Positions 1-7,405 of a stretch of 7,509 bases of DNA are shown here, in pieces. The notes beneath the pieces are model-generated. The model worked only from the letters and a program-made list of their open reading frames with translations, searched no databases and had not been told where the DNA came from. Within the stretch, counting starts at the first letter, position 1; each line of letters opens with the position of its first letter. Both the position numbers and the translations under genes were made by a program. Location: positions 1 through 7,509 of the forward strand of contig JAPLDV010000164.1 of NCBI GenBank assembly GCA_026391235.1, given 5' to 3'. Origin of the DNA: Bacteroidia bacterium. GTDB taxonomy: Bacteria; Bacteroidota; Bacteroidia; Bacteroidales; UBA12481.

Positions 1-17
1 TGAAAACCGGAAAACAG

Positions 18-1010
18 ATGGTAAGTCTTGAAAAAACGGTACATCAGCCGGTTGTAAAGCGCTTTTTTGCCGAAAACAGCTTCTGGAACCAACCTCTCGG
101 TGATCATGTAGAAATTGATCCCCAAAGCAATTATTATATCAGTTTGCTTAAAAAGGATCATAGCCATCAGAATTTCGGTATCAATTTATATAATTACACG
201 ATTCCCATTTATGAGGTGGATAGCACGGTTCCTTTAGTCAAAGTTGGAACTCATCCCGGTTTTAATTTTCGCCACCATCCGGATTTTGACAAAATGGGCG
301 TGCCAATCCCACCCGGTTTTAAACCATCCCCGGGAAGTGATCAGCATGCAACTATCATTGATCGGAAACGAAACCTTTCCTGGGACATGTTTCTGGTTGA
401 AAAAGACAGTACCGGTCATTGGGTCTCCTGTACCGGTGTTGTGGTTCCCCTTAATGGTCCGGGGGTTTTCAACAAAGCCGACTTTTCCGTCAAGGATGAT
501 GAATCCATTCATCAATACGGCCCCAGCCGTGCAGCAGGTGTGCCGTCGTTTGCCGGAACGATCATGTATGATGAGGTTATGGCAGGTGAAATCAACCACA
601 AACTGAGCTGTGCCGTGCGCTTTGTAGCTTTGAAAGAATACGTGTACCCGGCCATCTGGACGGATGGCAATTTTAAGGGCGGAGTTCCCGAAGGCTCCAT
701 TATTCAATTGGACCCGCTGCTCGACCTGTCGAAATTCGACCTGTTACCCGGTGAACTCACCGTGGCCAAAGCTTTACAGAAATATGGAATGGTAGTGGTT
801 GACTTTGCTGCGGGTAATGTTTTATACGGCGAAGGTTTATGGATCTATCCCGGTAAATCGTGGAAAGGGTTGTTGCGCGACTGGGATGGCGGGATCAGCA
901 GTATTCCGCTCGAGTATTTTCGCGTGCTCAAAAACGAGAATATTCAGAAAGGCGGCGATCGTATTAAGGACTTTTTTCAGGAATCATTGAAAGGATGGGA
1001 GAAAAATTAA
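18..1010 (+). CDS. Uncharacterised protein, possible carbohydrate-active accessory enzyme; 5' end uncertain
   Basis: No function is known to me. Visible motifs, counted from the ATG at 18: FAENSFWNQPLG near residues 17-28, SDQH (107-110) followed by ATIID, a GPSRAAGVPSFAG block (168-180) with acidic residues D185/E186, TDG (215-217), and EGSIIQLDP (225-233) leading to an ALQKYGMVVVD segment. From memory, a similar order of motifs occurs in hypothetical proteins of actinobacteria and fungi, so this looks like a broad, conserved family rather than an orphan. The conserved Asp, Glu and His residues suggest an enzyme or a metal/sugar-binding pocket, which is inference. The frame is open from the ATG back to base 3, no signal peptide follows that ATG, and the other genes here are secreted, so the true start may lie before the window. 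Against this, a TGA at bases 1-3 in another frame could be the stop of an upstream gene, which would favour the ATG at 18. It sits 52 bases or less before the DUF5107 gene. Confidence 0.8.
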   Translation: MVSLEKTVHQPVVKRFFAENSFWNQPLGDHVEIDPQSNYYISLLKKDHSHQNFGINLYNYTIPIYEVDSTVPLVKVGTHPGFNFRHHPDFDKMGVPIPPGFKPSPGSDQHATIIDRKRNLSWDMFLVEKDSTGHWVSCTGVVVPLNGPGVFNKADFSVKDDESIHQYGPSRAAGVPSFAGTIMYDEVMAGEINHKLSCAVRFVALKEYVYPAIWTDGNFKGGVPEGSIIQLDPLLDLSKFDLLPGELTVAKALQKYGMVVVDFAAGNVLYGEGLWIYPGKSWKGLLRDWDGGISSIPLEYFRVLKNENIQKGGDRIKDFFQESLKGWEKN

Positions 1011-1062
1011 TCATAAACAGGTTGTACAGTTTTAACTTATGCTAATCATACCAATCACTGAA

Positions 1063-4000
1063 ATGAAACTAAAATCCATAATGGTCAAACGATTCCCACT
1101 ATTTGTGAGCCTGATTGTATTTGTTTTTTTGCATGGGAATACCCTTAGCAGTCAGGTTAAATTATCTGAGCAAAAGTGGATAATCCCAACCTATACCGTG
1201 AGTCCCCCCGATAAAAACCCGATGTTTTTCAAGGGTGAGTCCTACCAGGGTGCTTCAAAATACATCTATCCATATGGTCTGACCGATATGATGGCCAATG
1301 AAAAGACAGATCAGGCCTGGAAGGCATTAATACTTGAAAACGAATATATCAAATTGTGCGTCACACCGGAGATAGGCGGAAAACTCTACTATGGCACCGA
1401 TAAAACGAACGGCTACAACTTCATCTATAAAAACAACGTGGTGAAACCAGCCAATATCGGCATGTTAGGAGCATGGGTTTCCGGCGGAATAGAATGGTGT
1501 GTCATCCATCACCACAGGGCATCCACCTTCCTGCCGGTAAATTACGATCTGGCCAGCAATGAAGACGGCAGCAAAACAATCTGGATTGGCGAGACTGAAC
1601 TTCGTCACCGGATGAGATGGACCATCGGGATTACCGTCTACCCGGGTAAATCTTATTACTCGGCAGAGGTTAAAATACATAACCCCACTCCTTATACGCA
1701 CAGCTTTTTATACTGGGCCAATGTGGCAGCCCATACCAATAAGGATTACCAGGTGATTTTCCCACCCAGTGTTCAGTTTGCCACCTACCATGCAAAAAAC
1801 AGTTTCACCCGATGGCCGGTATCAACGGAGGTATACAACGGACAGGATTTCACAAAAGGGGTTGATTTGAGTTGGTGGATCAATTCGGTTAATCAGGATT
1901 CATACTTCGCGTATGATCTGAAAGAAGATTTTATGGGAGGCTATGATCATGGAAAAGAGACTGGTACGGTGCATATTGGCGACCATAATATCGTAAAGGG
2001 GGCTAAATTGTGGGAATGGGGTTCCGGTGCCGTCGGCCAGGCAACAGAAGGAAGGCTCACGGAAAATGACGGACCCTATGTGGAAATAATGGTTGGTGCA
2101 TTTTCCGCCAATCAGCCTGATTACAGCTGGATAAGACCTTATGAAGTAAAATCCTTTAAGCAATATTGGTACCCGGTGAAGGATATCCAGGGATTTAAAA
2201 ATGCCAATCTTAATGGGGCTGTCAACCTTGAAAAAAGGGACGACCATACAGTTTTCCTTGGATACTATTCTACACAGAAGGTCAGCAAAGCGCAGATCCT
2301 ATTGAAAAGAAAAGGTGAAATAGTATTCGAGAAGTTTATGGAAATTTCTCCGGAGATTGCTTTTGCCGGATCGGTTAAGGTTGACGGGACCTTTACGCTC
2401 ACCGATCTTTCTACCGAAATGATCAATTTAGAAAATAATGAAGTACTGGTCTCCTACCAGCCTGTTGAGAAAAAAGAGGGAGGCAAACTTCCTGAGGAAG
2501 TTAAGAAACCTGCCCTGCCCAAGGATTTGCTGACGGTTGAAGAACTATACTTGGCAGGCAGCCGGATCCTGCAGTTTTATAACCCAACACTCAGGGCCAT
2601 GGATTACTTTGAGGAAGCGTTAAAACGCGATCCCGGTGATATCCGGACAAATATTGCTGTCGGAAATGAATATCTGAAAAATGGTGAATACGCCATCGCC
2701 AGAAACTATTTCAGCACAGCAATCAAAAGACTGACCAAAGATTACACCCGGCCGTCAACCTGCGAGGCCCTTTACCTCCAGGGGTTGACCCTTAAGGCGC
2801 TTGAACTGTATGATGAGGCTATTGATACCCTGTACCGTGCCACCTGGGATTATGCGTATCATTCTGCAGCATACCTGGAACTTGCCAGAATATCCTGTCT
2901 CAAGGGTGATTTCCAAAAAGCACTTGGTCAGATCAATGAATCGCTGTCGACCAATACCGGTAATAACAGCGCTATTAACCTGAAAGCCTCCATCCGGAGA
3001 AAACTCGGTGATTTTGATGGTGCCAGGGCTACATTGGCGGGTGTCATTGAAAGCGATCCGCTCGACTTCCGGGCGGGTAATGAAAATTATCTTCTGGCCA
3101 TTAAAACTAAAACCGGTACACCTCAGGATTGCGGGAAACTCCTTTCTGGATTGAACAGGAAAATGAGGGATTTTGACCAGAACTACCTGGAACTGGCAGT
3201 CGGATATCTGAATGACGGACTATTTACTGAAGCAGAAGAGATACTTCGCCGTTTTAAAGGAAAAAATCAGGAAATCAGTTATTACCTGGGGTTCATTCAG
3301 GACAGGAACGGGAAGCGGGCCGAGGCTGAAAAATATTTCAAAGAAGCATCTGACCAGACTGTGGATTATGGATTCCCTTACCGGCTGGAATCTGAAAAAG
3401 TGCTGACCCTGGCTTCAAAATATGATCCGGAAGATGCAAAACCCTATTACTACCTTGGGAATTTACTTTACGACAAGCAGCCTCAAAAGGCCATCGAATA
3501 CTGGGAAAAGGCGGTCAGGCATGATCCTTCGCTTGCCATTGCCTGGAGGAACCTCGGTTGGGGGTATTACCAATACTCGCAGGATCTGGCAAAAGCGATA
3601 AACGCGTACGAAAAAGCTCTTTCCGTTAAAAAAGATGACCCGGTTTATTACGCTGAATTAGATCCGCTCTATGAAATGAGCAATACGCCGATCGATAAAA
3701 GATTAAAACTGTTTGAGGCTGGCAATATAGTTGTTAAGCAACGTGATGACGCTTTTGTCCGTGAGATTATGGTCCTGAATCTTGCCGGGGAATCGGAAAA
3801 GGCTGTGGAGTATTTAACAAACTATGGATTCCATTTTCGTGAAGGGAGTTCAAGGGTAAGGGATATTACCATGGATGCTCACCTGTTGCTGGGTAAGAAA
3901 TATCTTTCGGAGAAGAAATACGAACTGGCCCTGAAGCAATTCCTTTCCACCATTGAGTCGCCCGATAATTCTCAACCGGGACGCAAAACGCAGGATCCGA

Positions 4001-4413
4001 GAGGCCCGCAGATCAATTATTATCTTGGAATTGCTTATCAGGCCCTGGGCAATAAAACAAAAGCAAAATCATGTTTCATACTTGCGACGGACCAATCCCT
4101 CAAAGGCACTAATTATATTCTTTATTATCAGGGGCTAAGCTATATTAAGCTGGGTGATAAAGAAAAAGCCTCCGCGATATTCAATTCATTGATTGAAGAG
4201 GGCAACAAACGGATCAACCAGGGTTCCGAGATTGATTTCTTCGCAAAATTCGGGGAACGTGAAGCTGCCTATGTACAATTATCAAATGCATATTTGCTGA
4301 AAGGTCTTGGTTATAAGGGACTTAATGAAACTCGGGCGGCAGCGGAGAACCTTTCAAAGGCTGTTGAGCTATCCGCCAGCAATTTGTGGGCAAATATGGA
4401 AAGACTAAACTGA
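1063..4413 (+). CDS. Secreted DUF5107 domain protein with long C-terminal TPR solenoid
   Basis: About 1116 residues. Residues 1-30 form a signal peptide: basic start, hydrophobic core FPLFVSLIVFVFL, likely cut near S30/Q31. Residues about 40-370 match the DUF5107 pattern as I know it: a PEIGGKLYYGTDKTNGYNF stretch from P102, then GGIEW (141-145) followed by a HHHR cluster (149-152). The fold is expected to resemble the galactose-mutarotase-like beta-supersandwich, so sugar binding or hydrolysis is plausible but unproven. A beta-rich linker (about 370-470) leads into repeated helical pairs with TPR spacing from about 493 to the C-terminus, for example YFEEALKRDPGD, YYYLGNLLYDKQPQKAIEYW and YYLGIAYQALGNKTKAKSCF. 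DUF5107 proteins of about 1100 residues with TPRs are usual in Bacteroidota, so the length looks complete. Start choice is open: in-frame ATGs occur at 1039, 1063 and 1081. I prefer 1063 or 1081 because they give a more normal signal peptide. It probably acts in the periplasm or at the cell surface. Confidence 0.9.
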   Translation: MKLKSIMVKRFPLFVSLIVFVFLHGNTLSSQVKLSEQKWIIPTYTVSPPDKNPMFFKGESYQGASKYIYPYGLTDMMANEKTDQAWKALILENEYIKLCVTPEIGGKLYYGTDKTNGYNFIYKNNVVKPANIGMLGAWVSGGIEWCVIHHHRASTFLPVNYDLASNEDGSKTIWIGETELRHRMRWTIGITVYPGKSYYSAEVKIHNPTPYTHSFLYWANVAAHTNKDYQVIFPPSVQFATYHAKNSFTRWPVSTEVYNGQDFTKGVDLSWWINSVNQDSYFAYDLKEDFMGGYDHGKETGTVHIGDHNIVKGAKLWEWGSGAVGQATEGRLTENDGPYVEIMVGAFSANQPDYSWIRPYEVKSFKQYWYPVKDIQGFKNANLNGAVNLEKRDDHTVFLGYYSTQKVSKAQILLKRKGEIVFEKFMEISPEIAFAGSVKVDGTFTLTDLSTEMINLENNEVLVSYQPVEKKEGGKLPEEVKKPALPKDLLTVEELYLAGSRILQFYNPTLRAMDYFEEALKRDPGDIRTNIAVGNEYLKNGEYAIARNYFSTAIKRLTKDYTRPSTCEALYLQGLTLKALELYDEAIDTLYRATWDYAYHSAAYLELARISCLKGDFQKALGQINESLSTNTGNNSAINLKASIRRKLGDFDGARATLAGVIESDPLDFRAGNENYLLAIKTKTGTPQDCGKLLSGLNRKMRDFDQNYLELAVGYLNDGLFTEAEEILRRFKGKNQEISYYLGFIQDRNGKRAEAEKYFKEASDQTVDYGFPYRLESEKVLTLASKYDPEDAKPYYYLGNLLYDKQPQKAIEYWEKAVRHDPSLAIAWRNLGWGYYQYSQDLAKAINAYEKALSVKKDDPVYYAELDPLYEMSNTPIDKRLKLFEAGNIVVKQRDDAFVREIMVLNLAGESEKAVEYLTNYGFHFREGSSRVRDITMDAHLLLGKKYLSEKKYELALKQFLSTIESPDNSQPGRKTQDPRGPQINYYLGIAYQALGNKTKAKSCFILATDQSLKGTNYILYYQGLSYIKLGDKEKASAIFNSLIEEGNKRINQGSEIDFFAKFGEREAAYVQLSNAYLLKGLGYKGLNETRAAAENLSKAVELSASNLWANMERLN

Positions 4414-4414
4414 T

Positions 4415-5824
4415 ATGACGATGAAGCTATTATTCATGGGTTTTCTTTTAGCAGCTACTTCCGGTTTTGCCACCGAATATTTTGTTGACTTACAGGGAAA
4501 TGATAATAATCCCGGTACAAGAGGTTTGCCGTTCAAAAGTATTTACAAAGCCTCGGAAATGGCCATGCCTGGCGATACGATATCAATACGAGGCGGAGAA
4601 TATAAACTGCAGGAACAGTTCAAACCTTTACGCTCAGGTATATCAATGCAATGGATAGTGTACCGGGCCGCCCCGGACGAAACTGCCATTTTCGACGGAT
4701 CCTTAATTACAAAAGTTTTGCAAAAAGAGGATTCCGTGAAATTCACCAGACTCACTCAGGGGATTTTCCAGATTGAAAAAGTGAATTATCTCCGTTTTGA
4801 AAATATTGAAGTCCGGAATTCAAATGCCGCCGGCTTTATTGTCAGGGGCCCGGAATGTAGAAAGATTGAACTGATCGGCTGTAAATCAAATCATTCCCAC
4901 AATTCCGGAATCGGCTTATGGTATTGCGATTCGGTTCGGGTCATTAGCTGCGAAATTACGGGAGCCAACCATAACGGCGACGAATATTATGAACCCGGCC
5001 AACGAAAGCGGGGCGAGGCTCCCCATGAAGCCCTTTCCATTTGCGGAGCCAGGTTTTTCGAGATTGCCTATAATCACATACACCATTGCTTTAAGGAAGG
5101 TATTGATTGCAAGGAAGTCAGCAGGCAAGGGGTGATTCATCACAACCTGGTGCATGATTTGCCTCGTCAGGCCTATTATGCAGATGCCTGGTTCGGTTTG
5201 CTTGAAGACATTGAGTTTCATTCAAATACTGCCTACGATTGTATGTGGGGTTTTGGGTTAAGTGTTGAAGGCAAAGATTCTGAACTGCGGAACGTCCGCA
5301 TCCACCACAATCTGGTTTACCATATGAAAGGTTCAGGAGTTTTGTTCGGCAGGTGGGGAAGCGACCTGTTGCGATCTGATATTCATATCTATAATAATAC
5401 TTTTTACCATTGCGGTACTCCCATGCACTGGAGCGGCGGGGTCGGAAGCTTCGATATCCTTTCGAAGAATTTCCGCGATGTTTACATTTACCGCAATATT
5501 TGTGATAAAGGATGGGATTATGAGATGGGTTTTACGTTTACTGCAGGCGAAGTGGAAAAAGAATTGAAAGAGCGGAATTTCGTGGCTGCCGAAAACTTAT
5601 TTGAAGGTTATAAAAACCGGCCGAGCAGGAGCGGGCAATTCGATGTTATGGTTTATGAATATCTCCCGCCAGATAATCAAATCGGTGCGCCTTTGTATAG
5701 GAACGAACTGGAGTTTGATTTTGTGCCGGAGAAAATCCCTGCTGTTAAGCCATCGGGGATCAAATGGAAGTATGAGCCTTCACCCTGGTTTGGTGCATTT
5801 AAACCACTGGAAATATTAAGGTAA
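4415..5824 (+). CDS. Secreted right-handed parallel beta-helix protein, putative polysaccharide lyase or hydrolase
   Basis: 469 residues. A short signal peptide ends at SGFA/TEY (cut after A19). The mature start, TEYFVDLQGNDNNPGT followed by PFKSIYKASEMAMPGDTISIRGGEY, is the typical opening of DUF1565/PbH1 beta-helix proteins that include lyases and glycosidases. From about residue 120 to 400 there are repeated short strands with Asn/His at turns (RFENIEVRNS, IHHNLVYHM, IYNNTFYHC), as in a pectate-lyase-like coil. The densest conserved patch is HEALSICG (204-211), EGIDCKEVS (about 228-236) and the YYADAWFG stretch after it; K233, E234 and the Asp residues here are candidate catalytic groups. 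The family is known from Bacteroidota and Planctomycetes, but I cannot assign a PL or GH number. The ATG lies one base after the preceding stop, implying translational coupling; an ATG two codons later (4421) is equally plausible. The reading frame continues in coding-like fashion behind the TAA, so the C-terminus may be shortened. Confidence 0.88.
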   Translation: MTMKLLFMGFLLAATSGFATEYFVDLQGNDNNPGTRGLPFKSIYKASEMAMPGDTISIRGGEYKLQEQFKPLRSGISMQWIVYRAAPDETAIFDGSLITKVLQKEDSVKFTRLTQGIFQIEKVNYLRFENIEVRNSNAAGFIVRGPECRKIELIGCKSNHSHNSGIGLWYCDSVRVISCEITGANHNGDEYYEPGQRKRGEAPHEALSICGARFFEIAYNHIHHCFKEGIDCKEVSRQGVIHHNLVHDLPRQAYYADAWFGLLEDIEFHSNTAYDCMWGFGLSVEGKDSELRNVRIHHNLVYHMKGSGVLFGRWGSDLLRSDIHIYNNTFYHCGTPMHWSGGVGSFDILSKNFRDVYIYRNICDKGWDYEMGFTFTAGEVEKELKERNFVAAENLFEGYKNRPSRSGQFDVMVYEYLPPDNQIGAPLYRNELEFDFVPEKIPAVKPSGIKWKYEPSPWFGAFKPLEILR

Positions 5825-5929
5825 CCGAAGAACGGGGTGGAATTGCCTATTACAAAATCGGTTATTCGGGATAAAGTCATTTTGGAGGTGAATACTTCAG
5901 GGGATTTCAAGCTTGAAGTGGAACTTTAA
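5825..5929 (+). pseudogene. In-frame coding-like extension behind the stop of the beta-helix gene (possible cut-off C-terminus)
   Basis: Directly after the TAA at 5822-5824, the same reading frame stays open for 34 codons and ends at TAA 5927-5929. It begins PKNGVELPITKSVIRDK and ends with VILEVNTSGDFKLEVEL, an alternating hydrophobic/polar pattern like two beta-strands joined by a turn. That looks like a real protein tail rather than spacer. A 34-codon open stretch alone is not rare by chance (roughly one in five for random sequence), so the argument rests on its being in the gene's own frame, its protein-like pattern, and its filling most of a 123-base gap where neighbouring genes are almost abutting. 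Explanations: a recent nonsense mutation in the beta-helix gene, a sequencing error, stop readthrough, or the remnant of another gene. There is no convincing independent start codon. Confidence 0.4.
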
Positions 5930-5947
5930 AACAAAATCAAACTATCT

Positions 5948-7381
5948 ATGAAACGAATTTTTTCGATTGCCTTTACGTTACTAGGGTGTTGGTCTTTCGC
6001 CCAGGTCACCACCTGGCCGGCTCCTGAAGGATTTGCATCCGAAAAGTATTACCAGGTTACAGTAAACGGAACTCAGGTCCCGGTGTTTGATACGCCTATT
6101 GCCTCCTACGCTGTTTTCGACTTTACCGGCGAAGCAAATGTGGAAATCAACACGATGTTTGATGTCCGGTGGGTGGATATCCGGCCTCTAAGGTGGAACT
6201 TGAAACCAGAGTATACCGGCGACAATTCGTTCCGCTTCCGGATAAACGAACCGTCGAACCTGAGCGTCGAGCTGAACGGCAGAATCCGTCAGCAGCCCCT
6301 TTTTATTTTTGCCGGAAAACCGGAAACCAACCGTCCATCGAAATTAGATAAAAATGTGATCTGGTTCGAAGGCGGGAAACTCTACAAAGATGTAAAACTG
6401 GAACTGCAGGATAATCAGACTGTTTACATCGAAGGAGGAGCGGTGGTTCAGGGATATATCTTTGCAGAAGGAAAAAAAAACATCCGGATTTATGGACGCG
6501 GCATCGTGGACGGTTCGCTCAACAAAGCCATGGAAGGTAACGGGAACCGCTTTCTTAATTTTAAGGATTGCGAAAACGTCTCAATCGAAGGTATCACCTT
6601 GCATAACGGGACAACCTGGCAGGTTGCGCTGTTTCATTGCAATCAGGCTGAAATCAAGGGCATCAGGATAGTCAGCGAAAGCGGCAGTGACGATGGAATG
6701 GACATTTTCCGGTGCACCAACGTCGTGGTTGACGGTGTTTTTGCTCATACCAAAGACGACTGCATTGCAATAAAATCGGGCGGAAAATATCCCGCTGATC
6801 AGCCGACTGACCAGATCCTGGTTAAAAACTGCGTTTTCTGGAATTCGATCTGGGGCAATGCTATTGAGATTGGCTTTGAACTTTATTCAAACGAGGTGAA
6901 AAATATCCGCTTTGAGAATATCGATATCATCCACGTGGAAGACGGGGCAACCCTGAGCATACACAATGCCGGTCAGGCACTGGTGCATGATGTTGTTTTC
7001 GAGAACATCCGTGTGGAAGACAGCCGTCAAAAGCTGTTTGATGTGGCCATTTTCTTTTCGCAATGGGGACCCGATGGAATCCGGGATCAGGAGTTTATCA
7101 TTAAAAATTATTTGCACGGCGCCTGGGATGGTGTTCAGAAACCCCCGGTCGGCAAGGAAGCCTATCACAGTCAGTTCCGGGGGAAGATCAGTAACATCTT
7201 ATTCAAAGATATTCAGGTAGTTGGAGGATTATTGCCTTTCTCCGTTTTTCATGGTTTTGACAAGGAGAAAAATGTATCGGGCATACGGATCGAAAACCTG
7301 ACCTACCAGGGTAAAAGACTCACTGATACGGAGAGCGCCAGAATCAGGCTGCAAAACACGGAGAAATTAACGGTCAGATAA
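5948..7381 (+). CDS. Secreted GH28/GH49-type (clan GH-N) beta-helix glycoside hydrolase, polygalacturonase-like
   Basis: 477 residues. The signal peptide probably ends at SFA/Q (after A18). An LLGC at 11-14 could be read as a weak lipobox, but no lipoprotein export motif follows. Residues about 20-140 form an N-terminal beta-sandwich (VDIRPL, LSVELNGR, PLFIFAGKPE), an arrangement known in GH49 dextranases and in many bacterial GH28-like proteins. Residues about 150-460 form a right-handed beta-helix. The catalytic core is visible: SDDG (247-250), then DDCIAIKSG (270-278). D249 to D270/D271 is spaced 21/22 residues, as in GH28 endopolygalacturonase (D180, D201, D202). The expected GHG motif is replaced by WGNAIEIGFE (302-311), and the Arg-Ile-Lys motif appears to be replaced around LSIHNAG. 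Hydrolysis of a glycan by inversion is therefore likely, but polygalacturonate as substrate is doubtful. The start ATG has an A-rich leader and no clear Shine-Dalgarno sequence. Confidence 0.9.
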   Translation: MKRIFSIAFTLLGCWSFAQVTTWPAPEGFASEKYYQVTVNGTQVPVFDTPIASYAVFDFTGEANVEINTMFDVRWVDIRPLRWNLKPEYTGDNSFRFRINEPSNLSVELNGRIRQQPLFIFAGKPETNRPSKLDKNVIWFEGGKLYKDVKLELQDNQTVYIEGGAVVQGYIFAEGKKNIRIYGRGIVDGSLNKAMEGNGNRFLNFKDCENVSIEGITLHNGTTWQVALFHCNQAEIKGIRIVSESGSDDGMDIFRCTNVVVDGVFAHTKDDCIAIKSGGKYPADQPTDQILVKNCVFWNSIWGNAIEIGFELYSNEVKNIRFENIDIIHVEDGATLSIHNAGQALVHDVVFENIRVEDSRQKLFDVAIFFSQWGPDGIRDQEFIIKNYLHGAWDGVQKPPVGKEAYHSQFRGKISNILFKDIQVVGGLLPFSVFHGFDKEKNVSGIRIENLTYQGKRLTDTESARIRLQNTEKLTVR

Positions 7382-7405
7382 ATTGTGAATAATAACCAAC
7401 AAGAT

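Noticed and set aside
234..707. Long open frame on the minus strand inside gene 1 (157 codons)
   Set aside because: It lies wholly antisense to a well-supported coding frame with recognisable motifs and has no family-like pattern of its own.
1008..1050. Repeated 8-mer TAATCATA between genes 1 and 2
   Set aside because: Two short copies in AT-rich spacer are expected by chance, and they form no larger repeat or symmetric operator.
1011..1062. Bacteroidota promoter (TTTG / TAnnTTTG) ahead of the DUF5107 gene
   Set aside because: No TAnnTTTG element is present in this spacer or in the gaps at 5825-5947 and 7382-7405, so no promoter is called.
1900..2247. Minus-strand open frame inside the DUF5107 gene
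   Set aside because: It is a shadow of the coding frame, which continues unbroken through conserved DUF5107 sequence.
5837..5929. Separate small gene starting at GTG 5837
   Set aside because: There is no ribosome-binding or start context, and the frame is continuous with gene 3, so a tail of gene 3 is the simpler reading.
6887..7168. Minus-strand open frame inside the clan GH-N gene
   Set aside because: Antisense to conserved beta-helix coils, with no independent start context or motif.
7300..7381. Type IX secretion C-terminal domain on the clan GH-N enzyme
   Set aside because: The protein ends within beta-helix-type strands (ARIRLQNTEKLTVR) and lacks the additional sorting domain; the other complete proteins lack one too.
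7382..7405. Terminator after the clan GH-N gene
   Set aside because: There is no hairpin followed by a T-run in these 24 bases, and a new signal-peptide gene starts at once.
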